64,000 nt of DNA, taken from Bacteroidia bacterium. GTDB taxonomy: Bacteria > Bacteroidota > Bacteroidia > B-17B0 > Aurantibacillaceae. The notes below the pieces were generated by a model. That model searched no databases and was not told the DNA's origin. It saw only the letters and a program-made list of their open reading frames with translations. Below, piece by piece: positions 35,994 to 43,874 of this stretch (position 1 is the first letter of the stretch; every line of letters begins with the position of its first letter). The stretch covers positions 44,530 through 108,529 of the forward strand of contig JAIOZA010000007.1 in the NCBI GenBank assembly GCA_021740825.1, written 5' to 3'. The position numbers and the translations under genes were made by a program.

Positions 35994-37007
35994 GTGAAGA
36001 CAATTTATCAGATAATTTTACTAATTATTATATGTAAAACAAATTACATAAGTGCTCAAGACATGCAATTTACACAGTTTTATGCTTCCCCATTGTATTT
36101 AAATCCTGCTTTTGCCGGTGCTAACGTCTGCTCAAGAATTACATTAGTATATAGAAATCAATGGCCAGGAATAAATAAAACCTATCAATCCTATTTATTA
36201 TCAGTTGATCATTATATTTCAAAACAACGATTAGGTGTTGGATTGCAATTTAGCGCAGATGATGCAGGAACAGGCGGATTAAGGACAACGAGTATCACAT
36301 CATCTTTATCATACGAAATACTTATAAATAAATTACTAGTTATTAGATTTGGTTTACAGCCCGGTGTTGTTATAAAAAGTATTCACTTTGATAAATTGTT
36401 ATTTGGCGACCAGCTTGCTAGGGGAGGAAATAGTGGTGCAAATTCCTTAGTGACGGTTGAACAACCTACTCAAACAAAGACTTTTTTTGATATGGGTTCT
36501 GGTGCACTAATTTATACCTCAAATTTTTGGATAGGAACATCTTTTTTTCATTTAACAAAACCAAACGAATCTTTTTATACTAATGAAGGCGCCGTATTAC
36601 CCATAAAATATAGTGTACATGGTGGTGCAAAGTTTCATATAAATGAAGAAGAAAATGATCCAGATTTAAAAAAATCAGTAACACTTGTTGCTAATTATAG
36701 AGGTCAGGGTAAATTTGATCAATTTGATATAGGTATATATTACAACCGAAATGTATTTACAATAGGACTTTGGTATAGAGGAATTCCTGGCTTAAAAGCC
36801 TACAAACCAGGTTATAGTAATAATGACGCTTTGGCTATTTTAGTCGGTTTTCAGAAGGAAAGATTGCATATTGGTTATAGTTACGACCTTACTATATCGC
36901 TTTTACAAAACTTAACAAAAGGTGCTCATGAAGTTACGCTCTCCTACCAATTATGTAAACCTCATAAAAAAACAAAGCGTGTACTGATATCTTGCCCTAA
37001 ATTTTAA
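35994..37007 (+). CDS. PorP/SprF family type IX secretion outer membrane protein
   Basis: A 337-residue protein with a signal peptide (MKTIYQIILLIIICKTNYISAQ) and the PorP/SprF start of the mature chain, DMQFTQFYASPLYLNPAFAGAN. This is followed by RNQWPGINKTYQSYLLSVDHY, RLGVGLQFSADDAGTGGLRTTS, and a barrel ending near DLTISLLQNLTKGAHEVTLSYQ. SprF is needed for export or surface display of SprB, and homologues pair with type B CTD substrates. The start is GTG at 35994, eight bases after the adhesin stop, so the two are surely co-transcribed. No terminator is obvious before the convergent wcaF-like gene. Confidence 0.93.
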   Translation: MKTIYQIILLIIICKTNYISAQDMQFTQFYASPLYLNPAFAGANVCSRITLVYRNQWPGINKTYQSYLLSVDHYISKQRLGVGLQFSADDAGTGGLRTTSITSSLSYEILINKLLVIRFGLQPGVVIKSIHFDKLLFGDQLARGGNSGANSLVTVEQPTQTKTFFDMGSGALIYTSNFWIGTSFFHLTKPNESFYTNEGAVLPIKYSVHGGAKFHINEEENDPDLKKSVTLVANYRGQGKFDQFDIGIYYNRNVFTIGLWYRGIPGLKAYKPGYSNNDALAILVGFQKERLHIGYSYDLTISLLQNLTKGAHEVTLSYQLCKPHKKTKRVLISCPKF

Positions 37008-37074
37008 TGAAGAAAGATTTTAAATGTTACAATGTGGTACAAATTTATTTGAGGAAAGTTTTCAAATTTAAAAG

Positions 37075-37638
37075 TTAGTTCCCCCTGATAATTCTATCTT
37101 TAATTTTAACGGCAGGATTACCTTGATAAATACTATAAGGCTCTAAACGAGAAACTGCCACACTACTAACCGTTAAAACAGCATGACTTCCAACTTTTAC
37201 ACCGGGGCACACTACACATTGTGCGCCAATCCATGCGCCTTCTTCAATAGTAATATTACCTACAATTAAATCAAAAGCCACTTTCTTATAATGATGATTT
37301 CCGCATAATAACATGGCACCTTGCGACACGCATGAATTATCGTGCAATACCACCAATCCTAAATTGTCAATCCATACTCGCTCACCAATCCAAACTTGAT
37401 TTCCGATTCTTAAACGCCACGGATATTTAATATTCACAAATGGTTTAATAACAACTTCTTTGCCCACTTTGGCTCCATATAATCGCAATAAAAAACGCTT
37501 GAAAGGCATATTTGGAAATGCTGAATTTAAAAATATTGCATTCAAAATATACCACGATACTCGCTTAAAAGAACTGCCACCTTTTTTGTACCAATCATTA
37601 TTAAACTTTGATAAATCTGTTTTTAATCTAGGCTCCAT
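37075..37638 (-). CDS. WcaF-type hexapeptide-repeat acetyltransferase
   Basis: A 187-residue LbH acyltransferase. The N-terminal DLSKFNNDWYKKGGSSFKRVSWYILN, the middle GAKVGKEVVIKPFVNIKYPW, and the left-handed beta-helix region (WIGERVWIDNLGLVVLHDNSCVSQGAMLLCGNHHYKK) are typical of WcaF, the colanic-acid acetyltransferase group. Catalytic His is likely in GNHHY. The C-terminus ends EPYSIYQGNPAVKIKDR. It probably acetylates a surface polysaccharide using acetyl-CoA. Colanic-acid genes as such are not present, so the polymer is unknown. The start lies one base after the stop of the small upstream gene, indicating coupling. Confidence 0.88.
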   Translation of the reverse strand: MEPRLKTDLSKFNNDWYKKGGSSFKRVSWYILNAIFLNSAFPNMPFKRFLLRLYGAKVGKEVVIKPFVNIKYPWRLRIGNQVWIGERVWIDNLGLVVLHDNSCVSQGAMLLCGNHHYKKVAFDLIVGNITIEEGAWIGAQCVVCPGVKVGSHAVLTVSSVAVSRLEPYSIYQGNPAVKIKDRIIRGN

Positions 37639-37639
37639 C

Positions 37640-38041
37640 TTATTTTAAAGTATCGCAATTACAATTTTGACTATTATTTAATAACTTAATATCATGGATA
37701 TAAGTAATTGTATCTTTATCTTCAGCTATCATTTCATAGCGAGCATTTTTAGTATCTATTTGCTTTAAATAATAGGTGCCATAAGGTTTTTTATGAACAT
37801 CGCTTAAGTCATAATTTACATTAAAGTTTCTCAGATTAACTTTAAATCCTTTTTCAACCATCACCAAACATTTTAATTTACATTTTGCTTTTTCTCCTAA
37901 CTGTAAATATTGATGTTGTAATTCTAACATTTTTAATTCGTTAGGACTAGTGCAACCAGTCTTATTTACAATAAATAATAAGATAATGCAGCCCGGAATA
38001 AAACCAATTAAAAAAAGACGGAGACGTTGTTTAAAATTCAT
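37640..38041 (-). CDS. Small membrane-anchored protein of unknown function (DUF4258-like layout)
   Basis: A 133-residue protein with a basic N-terminus and one hydrophobic segment (about residues 8-26, LFLIGFIPGCIILLFIV), then a mostly soluble domain. Position, length and the C-terminal pattern (LRNFNVNYDLSDVHKKPYGTYYLKQ, DTITYIHDI) recall flavobacterial proteins with a DUF4258 domain encoded beside alanine dehydrogenase. That resemblance is from memory and is not proven. It has a Cys-containing tail (NCNCDTLK). It lies between ald (105 bases upstream) and the wcaF-like gene (1 base downstream). No function can be given. Confidence 0.6.
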   Translation of the reverse strand: MNFKQRLRLFLIGFIPGCIILLFIVNKTGCTSPNELKMLELQHQYLQLGEKAKCKLKCLVMVEKGFKVNLRNFNVNYDLSDVHKKPYGTYYLKQIDTKNARYEMIAEDKDTITYIHDIKLLNNSQNCNCDTLK

Positions 38042-38146
38042 ATATCTAATTAGTCACTTTAGTTAGTAGTTGAAATGACATTTGTTAAAATTATTTACTG
38101 TTTTTTTTAATTACTAATAAACTTAAAATCTAATAGTCTAATTGAA

Positions 38147-39364
38147 TTACATTGCTGCCATTAATAAATTAATATCCTTGTGCGGCAAATTAAATGCTTC
38201 ACCTAAAAACTGATTGGTTAAAATGCCATTGTAAATATAAACGCCTGTTCTAACTCCTGAGTCTTTTCTTACTAAGCTTTCAAAACCACCTTCATCTCCC
38301 ATATTTAGTAAAATTTGTTGAAAGATATTACTAAAAGCGTAAGAGGCTGTGCGCGCCACACGCGATGGAATATTTGGAACGCAATAATGAATAACTCCAT
38401 GTTTTCTAAATACCGGCTTAGTGTGATTAGTAACTGCTGATGTTTCAAAAACACCACCTTGATCTATACTAACATCAATAATAACAGAACCTGTTTTCAT
38501 TTCGGCTACCATGTTTTCAGAAACAATACAAGGTGTTCTTCCCTTTGATGCGCGCAAAGCTCCAATAGCCACATCCGCTGTTTTTAAATGTTTTTCTAAA
38601 ACTTTTGGTACAATTACGGATGTAAATATTCGTGTTCCTAATTGACTCTGTAATCGGCGTAAACGAGAAGTTGAATTATCAAAAACTTTTACAGCAGCTC
38701 CTAAACCCAAAGCAGCTCTTGCCGCAAATTCTCCTACAGTTCCTGCTCCAATAATTACCACTTCAGTAGGAGAAATACCACTGATGCCACCTAATATTGA
38801 ACCGACACCTCCATTTGCATTGCTTAATAATTCCGCAGCAACCAAAATCGATGTACCACCCGCTATTTCGCCCATTGCTCTGATAACGGGAAAAATTCCC
38901 GCATCATCTGTGATTAAATCAAAAGCAACACAATTTAATTTTTTAGCGATTAATTTCTTTAAAAAATCTTCTGGCTGAACAGTTAGTTGTAGTGCTGAAA
39001 ACAAAGTTTGCTTCGTTCTCATCTTCTCAATTTCCTCTAATGTTGGAGGTGCAATCTTTAAAATAATATCCGCTTTAAATACCTCTTCAGCAGAATAGGC
39101 TATTTCTGCTCCTGCTTCGCTATAATCTGTATCTTCAAAATGTGCGGCTGATCCTGCACCAGCCTCAACAATAATACGGTGACCATTATTAACCAATAGT
39201 GCTACCGCATCTGGTACCAATGGAACGCGGTTTTCTTGAAAGGCCATTTCTTTTGGAATACCAATATATAGCTTACCTTTCTTACGAGCAACTTCCAGCA
39301 TTTCTTCTTGCGGAGCATAACCACCTTTGGTTAACGAAAATAAAACATCTTTTGACATTACCAT
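38147..39364 (-). CDS. ald: Alanine dehydrogenase
   Basis: An NAD-dependent enzyme that interconverts L-alanine and pyruvate plus ammonia. At 405 residues it carries an N-terminal extension of about 30 residues relative to classical Ald (about 370), usual for Bacteroidota. Visible features are IGIPKEMAFQENRVPLVPDAV (substrate-binding Arg and Lys), VEAGAGSAAHFEDTDY, ILKIAPPT, and the NAD-binding motif VVIIGAGTVGEFAARAALGLGA with DNS after beta-2. The C-terminus has ITDDAG and the HYCVPNIPSRVARTASYA block. Two ATGs are close together (MVMSKD); I keep the first. Upstream is a barrel-protein gene (21 bases) and fabD. Confidence 0.92.
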   Translation of the reverse strand: MVMSKDVLFSLTKGGYAPQEEMLEVARKKGKLYIGIPKEMAFQENRVPLVPDAVALLVNNGHRIIVEAGAGSAAHFEDTDYSEAGAEIAYSAEEVFKADIILKIAPPTLEEIEKMRTKQTLFSALQLTVQPEDFLKKLIAKKLNCVAFDLITDDAGIFPVIRAMGEIAGGTSILVAAELLSNANGGVGSILGGISGISPTEVVIIGAGTVGEFAARAALGLGAAVKVFDNSTSRLRRLQSQLGTRIFTSVIVPKVLEKHLKTADVAIGALRASKGRTPCIVSENMVAEMKTGSVIIDVSIDQGGVFETSAVTNHTKPVFRKHGVIHYCVPNIPSRVARTASYAFSNIFQQILLNMGDEGGFESLVRKDSGVRTGVYIYNGILTNQFLGEAFNLPHKDINLLMAAM

Positions 39365-39385
39365 TTTTTGAACAATTAATTCTAA

Positions 39386-40102
39386 TTAATAATTACTTCC
39401 GTGATATCGTGGCGCATTGCAATCATCAATTGCGCTACCTTTTGGCCTGTAAATTAAACCAACTCTCAATTCCCACATGCGACCATAAAATTTAACGTTG
39501 TCTAATTTTTTCTTTAATAAATCCGGATTATAATGAACTTCTGTAAAAAGATGCCAATTTCCAAAAGATGTAAATTCATATCCGGCAGCTACATCTGGAC
39601 TTATTTTAATTTTAGGAACTAAATTGGCAACAGGAACGTAAGCAGTTAGTTTTCTTGTAAAATTATAATCTAATCTTGCTCCAATCATGATGTAGGGTGT
39701 TCCTCGGTAACCTTCATTAAAAAACACTTTAATAAAATTATTCCATTCAATATTTCGATAGATGTTTTTAGTTGCATCCCCACGCTCTGCAGGCCATGGT
39801 TTCAGGAGTGGTCTCTCAACTGCTCCTTTAGTACAATATTCAAATTCGGTTTGCCATCTAATATGTTCGTATCTCAAAAATTCAGCAAAAAAACCGCCAC
39901 TGTAACTAATATATTCTGCAGATCGATGAGATGGAGCAGGGGTGGTATGTGTAAATAAAAATGAATCAACTTCTAAACCGTTTACATATTTGTGACTAGA
40001 AGTTGTGCCACCAACAAATAAACCAATACCTCTAAAAAATTGAGCATCAACTTGATACGCCACATGAAGTAAAGCATAGCAAAAGATGATTTTTTTTAAC
40101 AT
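39386..40102 (-). CDS. Predicted outer membrane beta-barrel protein
   Basis: I use ATG 40102, which begins the signal peptide MLKKIIFCYALLHVAYQVDAQ and lies 4 bases after the fabD stop; an upstream GTG (40114) would overlap fabD and add four residues. The mature protein of about 215 residues starts FFRGIGLFVGGTTSSHKY, alternates aromatic and polar residues, and ends with LRVGLIYRPKGSAIDDCNAPRYHGS. I do not recognise the family. Similar small barrels encoded between fabD and ald occur in other Bacteroidota as far as I recall, but no function is known. Confidence 0.65.
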   Translation of the reverse strand: MLKKIIFCYALLHVAYQVDAQFFRGIGLFVGGTTSSHKYVNGLEVDSFLFTHTTPAPSHRSAEYISYSGGFFAEFLRYEHIRWQTEFEYCTKGAVERPLLKPWPAERGDATKNIYRNIEWNNFIKVFFNEGYRGTPYIMIGARLDYNFTRKLTAYVPVANLVPKIKISPDVAAGYEFTSFGNWHLFTEVHYNPDLLKKKLDNVKFYGRMWELRVGLIYRPKGSAIDDCNAPRYHGSNY

Positions 40103-40106
40103 TAGC

Positions 40107-40994
40107 TTAAGCACTTATAGTTTCAATAGTTGAATTTACTTTTTTTACTAATCCTTGCAAAACTTTACCTGGACCTACTTCTGTGAAATGTGTTGCGCCA
40201 TCAGCAATCATTTGAGTAACTGTTTGCGTCCATCTAACGGGGGCAGTTAATTGTAAAATTAAATTCTTTTTAATTTCATCAGGGTTTGAAATGGCTGTTG
40301 CAGTTACATTTTGATAAACTGGACAAATTGGTACATTAAAAATCGTTGCATTGATTGCAGTTTCTAATTCCACCCGAGCTGGTTCCATTAAAGGAGAATG
40401 AAAAGCACCACCCACAGGCAATACCAAAGCTCGCTTTGCGCCAGCCGCTTTCATTTTTTCACAGGCAATGTTAATTCCTTCAATAGAACCGGAAATAACT
40501 AATTGTCCTGGACAGTTATAATTTGCAGCTACAACAATATGTCCGCTCTCTGTAATTTCTTTACAAATAGTTTCAATAACATCTTCAGCTAAATTTAAAA
40601 CCGCTGCCATCGTTGAAGGATTTAACTCGCAAGCTTTTTGCATTGCTAAAGCTCTTTTTGAAACCAAGGTTAAAGCACTTTCAAAACTTAATGTTTTATT
40701 AGCTACCAAAGCAGAAAACTCTCCTAAAGAATGTCCTGCAACCATATCCGGAATAAATGATTCACCCATTGTAGCAGCTAAAATAACAGAATGCAAAAAA
40801 ATAGCTGGTTGCGTTACTTTAGTTTGTTTTAATTCTTCGTCACTGCCGCTAAACATTGTATCAGTAATGTTAAATCCTAATATATCATTTGCCTGATGAA
40901 ACATGTTTTTTGCTAAATCGGAGTTATCATATAACTCCTTTCCCATTCCAGAAAACTGAGAACCTTGACCTGGAAATACAAATGCTTTCTTCAT
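40107..40994 (-). CDS. fabD: Malonyl-CoA:ACP transacylase
   Basis: FabD loads the malonyl group onto acyl carrier protein for fatty acid synthesis. The 295-residue protein has the N-terminal FPGQGSQFSGMG, the nucleophile elbow GHSLGEF (Ser89), GGAFHSPLM (catalytic His199), and QNVTATAISNP near the end. The upstream spacer (40995-41159) carries no clear promoter or fold. Other fab genes are not adjacent. Confidence 0.96.
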   Translation of the reverse strand: MKKAFVFPGQGSQFSGMGKELYDNSDLAKNMFHQANDILGFNITDTMFSGSDEELKQTKVTQPAIFLHSVILAATMGESFIPDMVAGHSLGEFSALVANKTLSFESALTLVSKRALAMQKACELNPSTMAAVLNLAEDVIETICKEITESGHIVVAANYNCPGQLVISGSIEGINIACEKMKAAGAKRALVLPVGGAFHSPLMEPARVELETAINATIFNVPICPVYQNVTATAISNPDEIKKNLILQLTAPVRWTQTVTQMIADGATHFTEVGPGKVLQGLVKKVNSTIETISA

Positions 40995-41159
40995 AGTATA
41001 AAATTGCTTTACGGTTTTAGTATGATTAAAGCATAAATTTAATGAATAATTTGCTAAAAAATATAACCCTATTTAATTAGTAACTAACCCATAAATGTTA
41101 ATGAAGCTAGGAGTGATAATGCTAAAGAAAAACAAGATAAAATTATAATGATGGAAATA

Positions 41160-41705
41160 TTAATTAATTAAGGTACCAAGTTTAATTAATGAACTTGAAA
41201 TCTTAAGTTTATGGCTTTCTATTTCTTTTTTATTGATGTCAAATTTAAGTTCGTCTTCGTCTGTTGTTAAAAAACTCAATGCAGCTCCTTTATAAACAGA
41301 TTCTTCTCGTTCACCAACAATAAGCAAGGGTTTGCTTGCAAATTTTTTATTTATAACTTTTATAGATGAACTTTTAGAAGATGACACATAAATTAAATGG
41401 CAATAAGTGATATCTTCTACCTTATCAAATACTTTAAAAACAATTTTCCGCCCTTTTAATTTCTTATGATTTGCTAATACGATTAAATCTTCCTTTATTT
41501 TTGAATCACCAATAAGTCCAATAATAAAATCCCCTGTACTTTCTTCTTCGGGCCACTCTACATATTTCATAAAATTATAAACGTATAAAGAGTATGCCTT
41601 ATAATCGGTTGATTGCGCAGTTAATTTATTACTTACAACAATTGTAAATAACATCAAAAAAAGATAAATCTTCCTAAATTTTAATATGTGATTAAATTTA
41701 TTCAA
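41160..41705 (-). CDS. Periplasmic YfiR-family protein (DUF4154)
   Basis: A 181-residue protein with a signal peptide (KIYLFLMLFTIVVSNKLTAQ) and the YfiR pattern: YKAYSLYVYNFMKYVEWP, FIIGLIGDSKI, a central conserved LKGRKIVFKVFDKVEDI, and CHLIYVSSSKSSSIKVINKK...PLLIVGE. In Pseudomonas, YfiR represses the diguanylate cyclase YfiN in the periplasm; elsewhere DUF4154 genes sit with TonB receptors and GGDEF or kinase genes. Here the gene starts 6 bases after a TonB receptor gene and is divergent from a sensor kinase, suggesting that YfiR modulates the kinase. The Cys pair that controls P. aeruginosa YfiR is not evident. Confidence 0.85.
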   Translation of the reverse strand: MNKFNHILKFRKIYLFLMLFTIVVSNKLTAQSTDYKAYSLYVYNFMKYVEWPEEESTGDFIIGLIGDSKIKEDLIVLANHKKLKGRKIVFKVFDKVEDITYCHLIYVSSSKSSSIKVINKKFASKPLLIVGEREESVYKGAALSFLTTDEDELKFDINKKEIESHKLKISSSLIKLGTLIN

Positions 41706-41711
41706 CTAATC

Positions 41712-43757
41712 TTATTTTTTAAAATTTAAGTTATATTGTACTCTAAAAATAATTTCACGCGAAGGTCCTGGCAATGGTGCATGACCACCATCATAAGGTT
41801 GAATAAACTTAAATTTTTGATTTAGTGCATCATAAACTCCTAGTCCAACGGTTAATCCTTTAATTGGAGGTTCATATCTCATAAAAAAATTAAGTAACAA
41901 AGTTGGGTCAAGTTTTTCTTGTAGTGAGTTGCCCAAAGAATCTATTGCAACAACAGCAAAACGCTGTCCATATAATGTAGCTGTAGTATTAAACGACAAT
42001 GTTTTTGTTATATTCCAGCAAACATTTAAATTAACTTTTCTATTAGCAAAACCTAATAATGAATAAGCGTTATTTGCTTTATAGATGGCAACCTTTTCTT
42101 TATTAGAAACAGTATAAAACGAATAATTAAAATTTATAAATCCCCATTTATCTTTATAGCGGTATTCAATTTCAACACCTTGCGAACCCGCATGACCATT
42201 ATTAGTATAATAATCGGTATTTGAACTATCTTGCGAAACGTAATAAATTATCGGTTCATGCGTTGTAATATCATAAATATTAGCTGTTAAAATTGAATTT
42301 CTAGTAATTTGATATCCAAGTTCTGCCTCTATAACAGTCGTTAATTCAGGTTTAATGCCTGCAGAATCAGCTGAATTTATATTCTCAATTGATGGAGATC
42401 GAAATCCTTGACTGTATAGCGTTTTAAAGTGGAATTTATTATACCTCTTTGTTAAACCAATACGTGGAACAAAAGCGCTTTTAAACTCGCTATGCTTATC
42501 AAACCTGGCACCAACAATAAAATTAACAAATCGTGTCTTTAATAAGCCCTGAGTAAAAACAGAATAATTATGATAGTTAACTTCATTTTTATTATTCGCA
42601 AAGAAACTACTATCAGTATTATCCGTCGCTTTATCCTGATAACTTTCTACTCCAAAAATTAAGTTAATGAACCTTTTTGCATCGTATGAAGCGGTGATGT
42701 TTTCGGTAAAACGGACGCCCGTTTTATTGTATGGCTGAGAATAATCATAGCTTGCTGTTTTCCATGGGGTTTGATTTTTATAATTGATTTTTGGTGTTAT
42801 TGTAAATTTATCATTTACTTTAATTACATATTTAAGTTCCGAAAAAATGGAATTAAAACTTTCATTTACTGTGCCTTGATTAATTACAGAACCATAACCA
42901 TCTCGTTGAGTGATTTGGTAAAAATCACCGATGGCTCTAAAACTTAAGCCTTTATATCCCAATGCTAAATTAACATAGTTAGGATTTAAATTTGAATTAC
43001 CCTTCATGGAGTAGCTTGAGTCAGAATAATCGGTGTACGTTTGATCGCTTCTTTGTCCCTGACCAACTAAACCCGATAAACTAAAAGAAAAATCCTTTAT
43101 TTTCTTACCAACAGACAAATTTAAATTTCTTCGTCCATAATCTTTTTCCATTTGGCCATAAGTTCCAGATACACAAACGCCATTAATATCTTCTGCTTGG
43201 TTTGTAATAATATTCACAACTCCATATTCGGCATAACCACCATAAATAGCAGAACCAGGACCTCGAATCACTTCAATTTTTTTTATTTGCTCAATAGGGT
43301 AATGATTTCCAAACATGTTTCCTGCAGAAATAATTTCATTCATCTCTTGACCATCTAATAAAACCAAAACCTTTCCTTCATTGGCCCAATTACCTCTCAT
43401 ACCAATGCCAATAACTCCTTCAATATCTACACCAAAATCAATACCAGGAACTAGGCGCAATACATCAATTAAATCGCGTGCACCAGATTTACTTATTTCC
43501 TCTTTTGTAATAAGAGTTGTAACGCTTGGAGATTCTCGCAAATTAATAGGTTTTTTGGATGCTACTGCAATTAAGGAATTAACAAATGCCTCTAATTCGC
43601 TAGGCAATCCATGTGATTTTAAATTCATTAATTGATCCAAAGACATATCATAATAATCTACGGAATCCTTTTTAACTAAAGCTGAATCTTGTTGAGCAAA
43701 ATTATTGTTTGAATAAATAAAACATGCAAATAAAATACAGAAAAAATTGTTCTTCAT
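41712..43757 (-). CDS. TonB-dependent receptor associated with YfiR
   Basis: A 681-residue receptor with a signal peptide (MKNNFFCILFACFIYSNNNFAQ). A short linker carries a YYDMSLDQLMNLKS TonB-box-like stretch. The plug domain (about 70-180) has SGARDLIDVLRLVPGIDF, KVLVLLDGQEMNE, EVIRGPGSAIYGGYAEYGVVNIIT. The barrel ends REIIFRVQYNLNF. Unlike the receptor at 18146 it lacks the N-terminal carboxypeptidase-regulatory domain. The DLMNLK-type N-terminus resembles vitamin B12/iron-chelate receptors linked with DUF4154. A -7 box TACATTTG (minus strand, 43763-43770) leaves only 5 bases before the ATG, so a leaderless mRNA is possible. Confidence 0.9.
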   Translation of the reverse strand: MKNNFFCILFACFIYSNNNFAQQDSALVKKDSVDYYDMSLDQLMNLKSHGLPSELEAFVNSLIAVASKKPINLRESPSVTTLITKEEISKSGARDLIDVLRLVPGIDFGVDIEGVIGIGMRGNWANEGKVLVLLDGQEMNEIISAGNMFGNHYPIEQIKKIEVIRGPGSAIYGGYAEYGVVNIITNQAEDINGVCVSGTYGQMEKDYGRRNLNLSVGKKIKDFSFSLSGLVGQGQRSDQTYTDYSDSSYSMKGNSNLNPNYVNLALGYKGLSFRAIGDFYQITQRDGYGSVINQGTVNESFNSIFSELKYVIKVNDKFTITPKINYKNQTPWKTASYDYSQPYNKTGVRFTENITASYDAKRFINLIFGVESYQDKATDNTDSSFFANNKNEVNYHNYSVFTQGLLKTRFVNFIVGARFDKHSEFKSAFVPRIGLTKRYNKFHFKTLYSQGFRSPSIENINSADSAGIKPELTTVIEAELGYQITRNSILTANIYDITTHEPIIYYVSQDSSNTDYYTNNGHAGSQGVEIEYRYKDKWGFINFNYSFYTVSNKEKVAIYKANNAYSLLGFANRKVNLNVCWNITKTLSFNTTATLYGQRFAVVAIDSLGNSLQEKLDPTLLLNFFMRYEPPIKGLTVGLGVYDALNQKFKFIQPYDGGHAPLPGPSREIIFRVQYNLNFKK

Positions 43758-43762
43758 AGAAG

Positions 43763-43770
43763 CAAATGTA
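43763..43770 (-). promoter_or_regulatory. Candidate -7 element of the receptor/YfiR operon, leaderless geometry
   Basis: The minus-strand TACATTTG matches TAnnTTTG and is followed by 5 bases and the ATG at 43757. No -33 TTTG is seen at 19-20 bases. Confidence 0.4.
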
Positions 43771-43804
43771 TTAAAAATAAAATTAGATTTACGACTTAAA
43801 ACAA

Positions 43805-43812
43805 TATATTTG
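43805..43812 (+). promoter_or_regulatory. Candidate -7 element of the sensor kinase gene
   Basis: TATATTTG matches TAnnTTTG exactly and lies 62 bases before the kinase ATG. A small hairpin (AGCTTA/TAAGCT, about 43825-43842) falls in the leader. The -33 region is not clear. Confidence 0.45.
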
Positions 43813-43874
43813 TGGGAATAGTGAAGCTTATCATTTTAAGCTCAACTGTTTATTTTAAACAATTTTTGTAAGTA

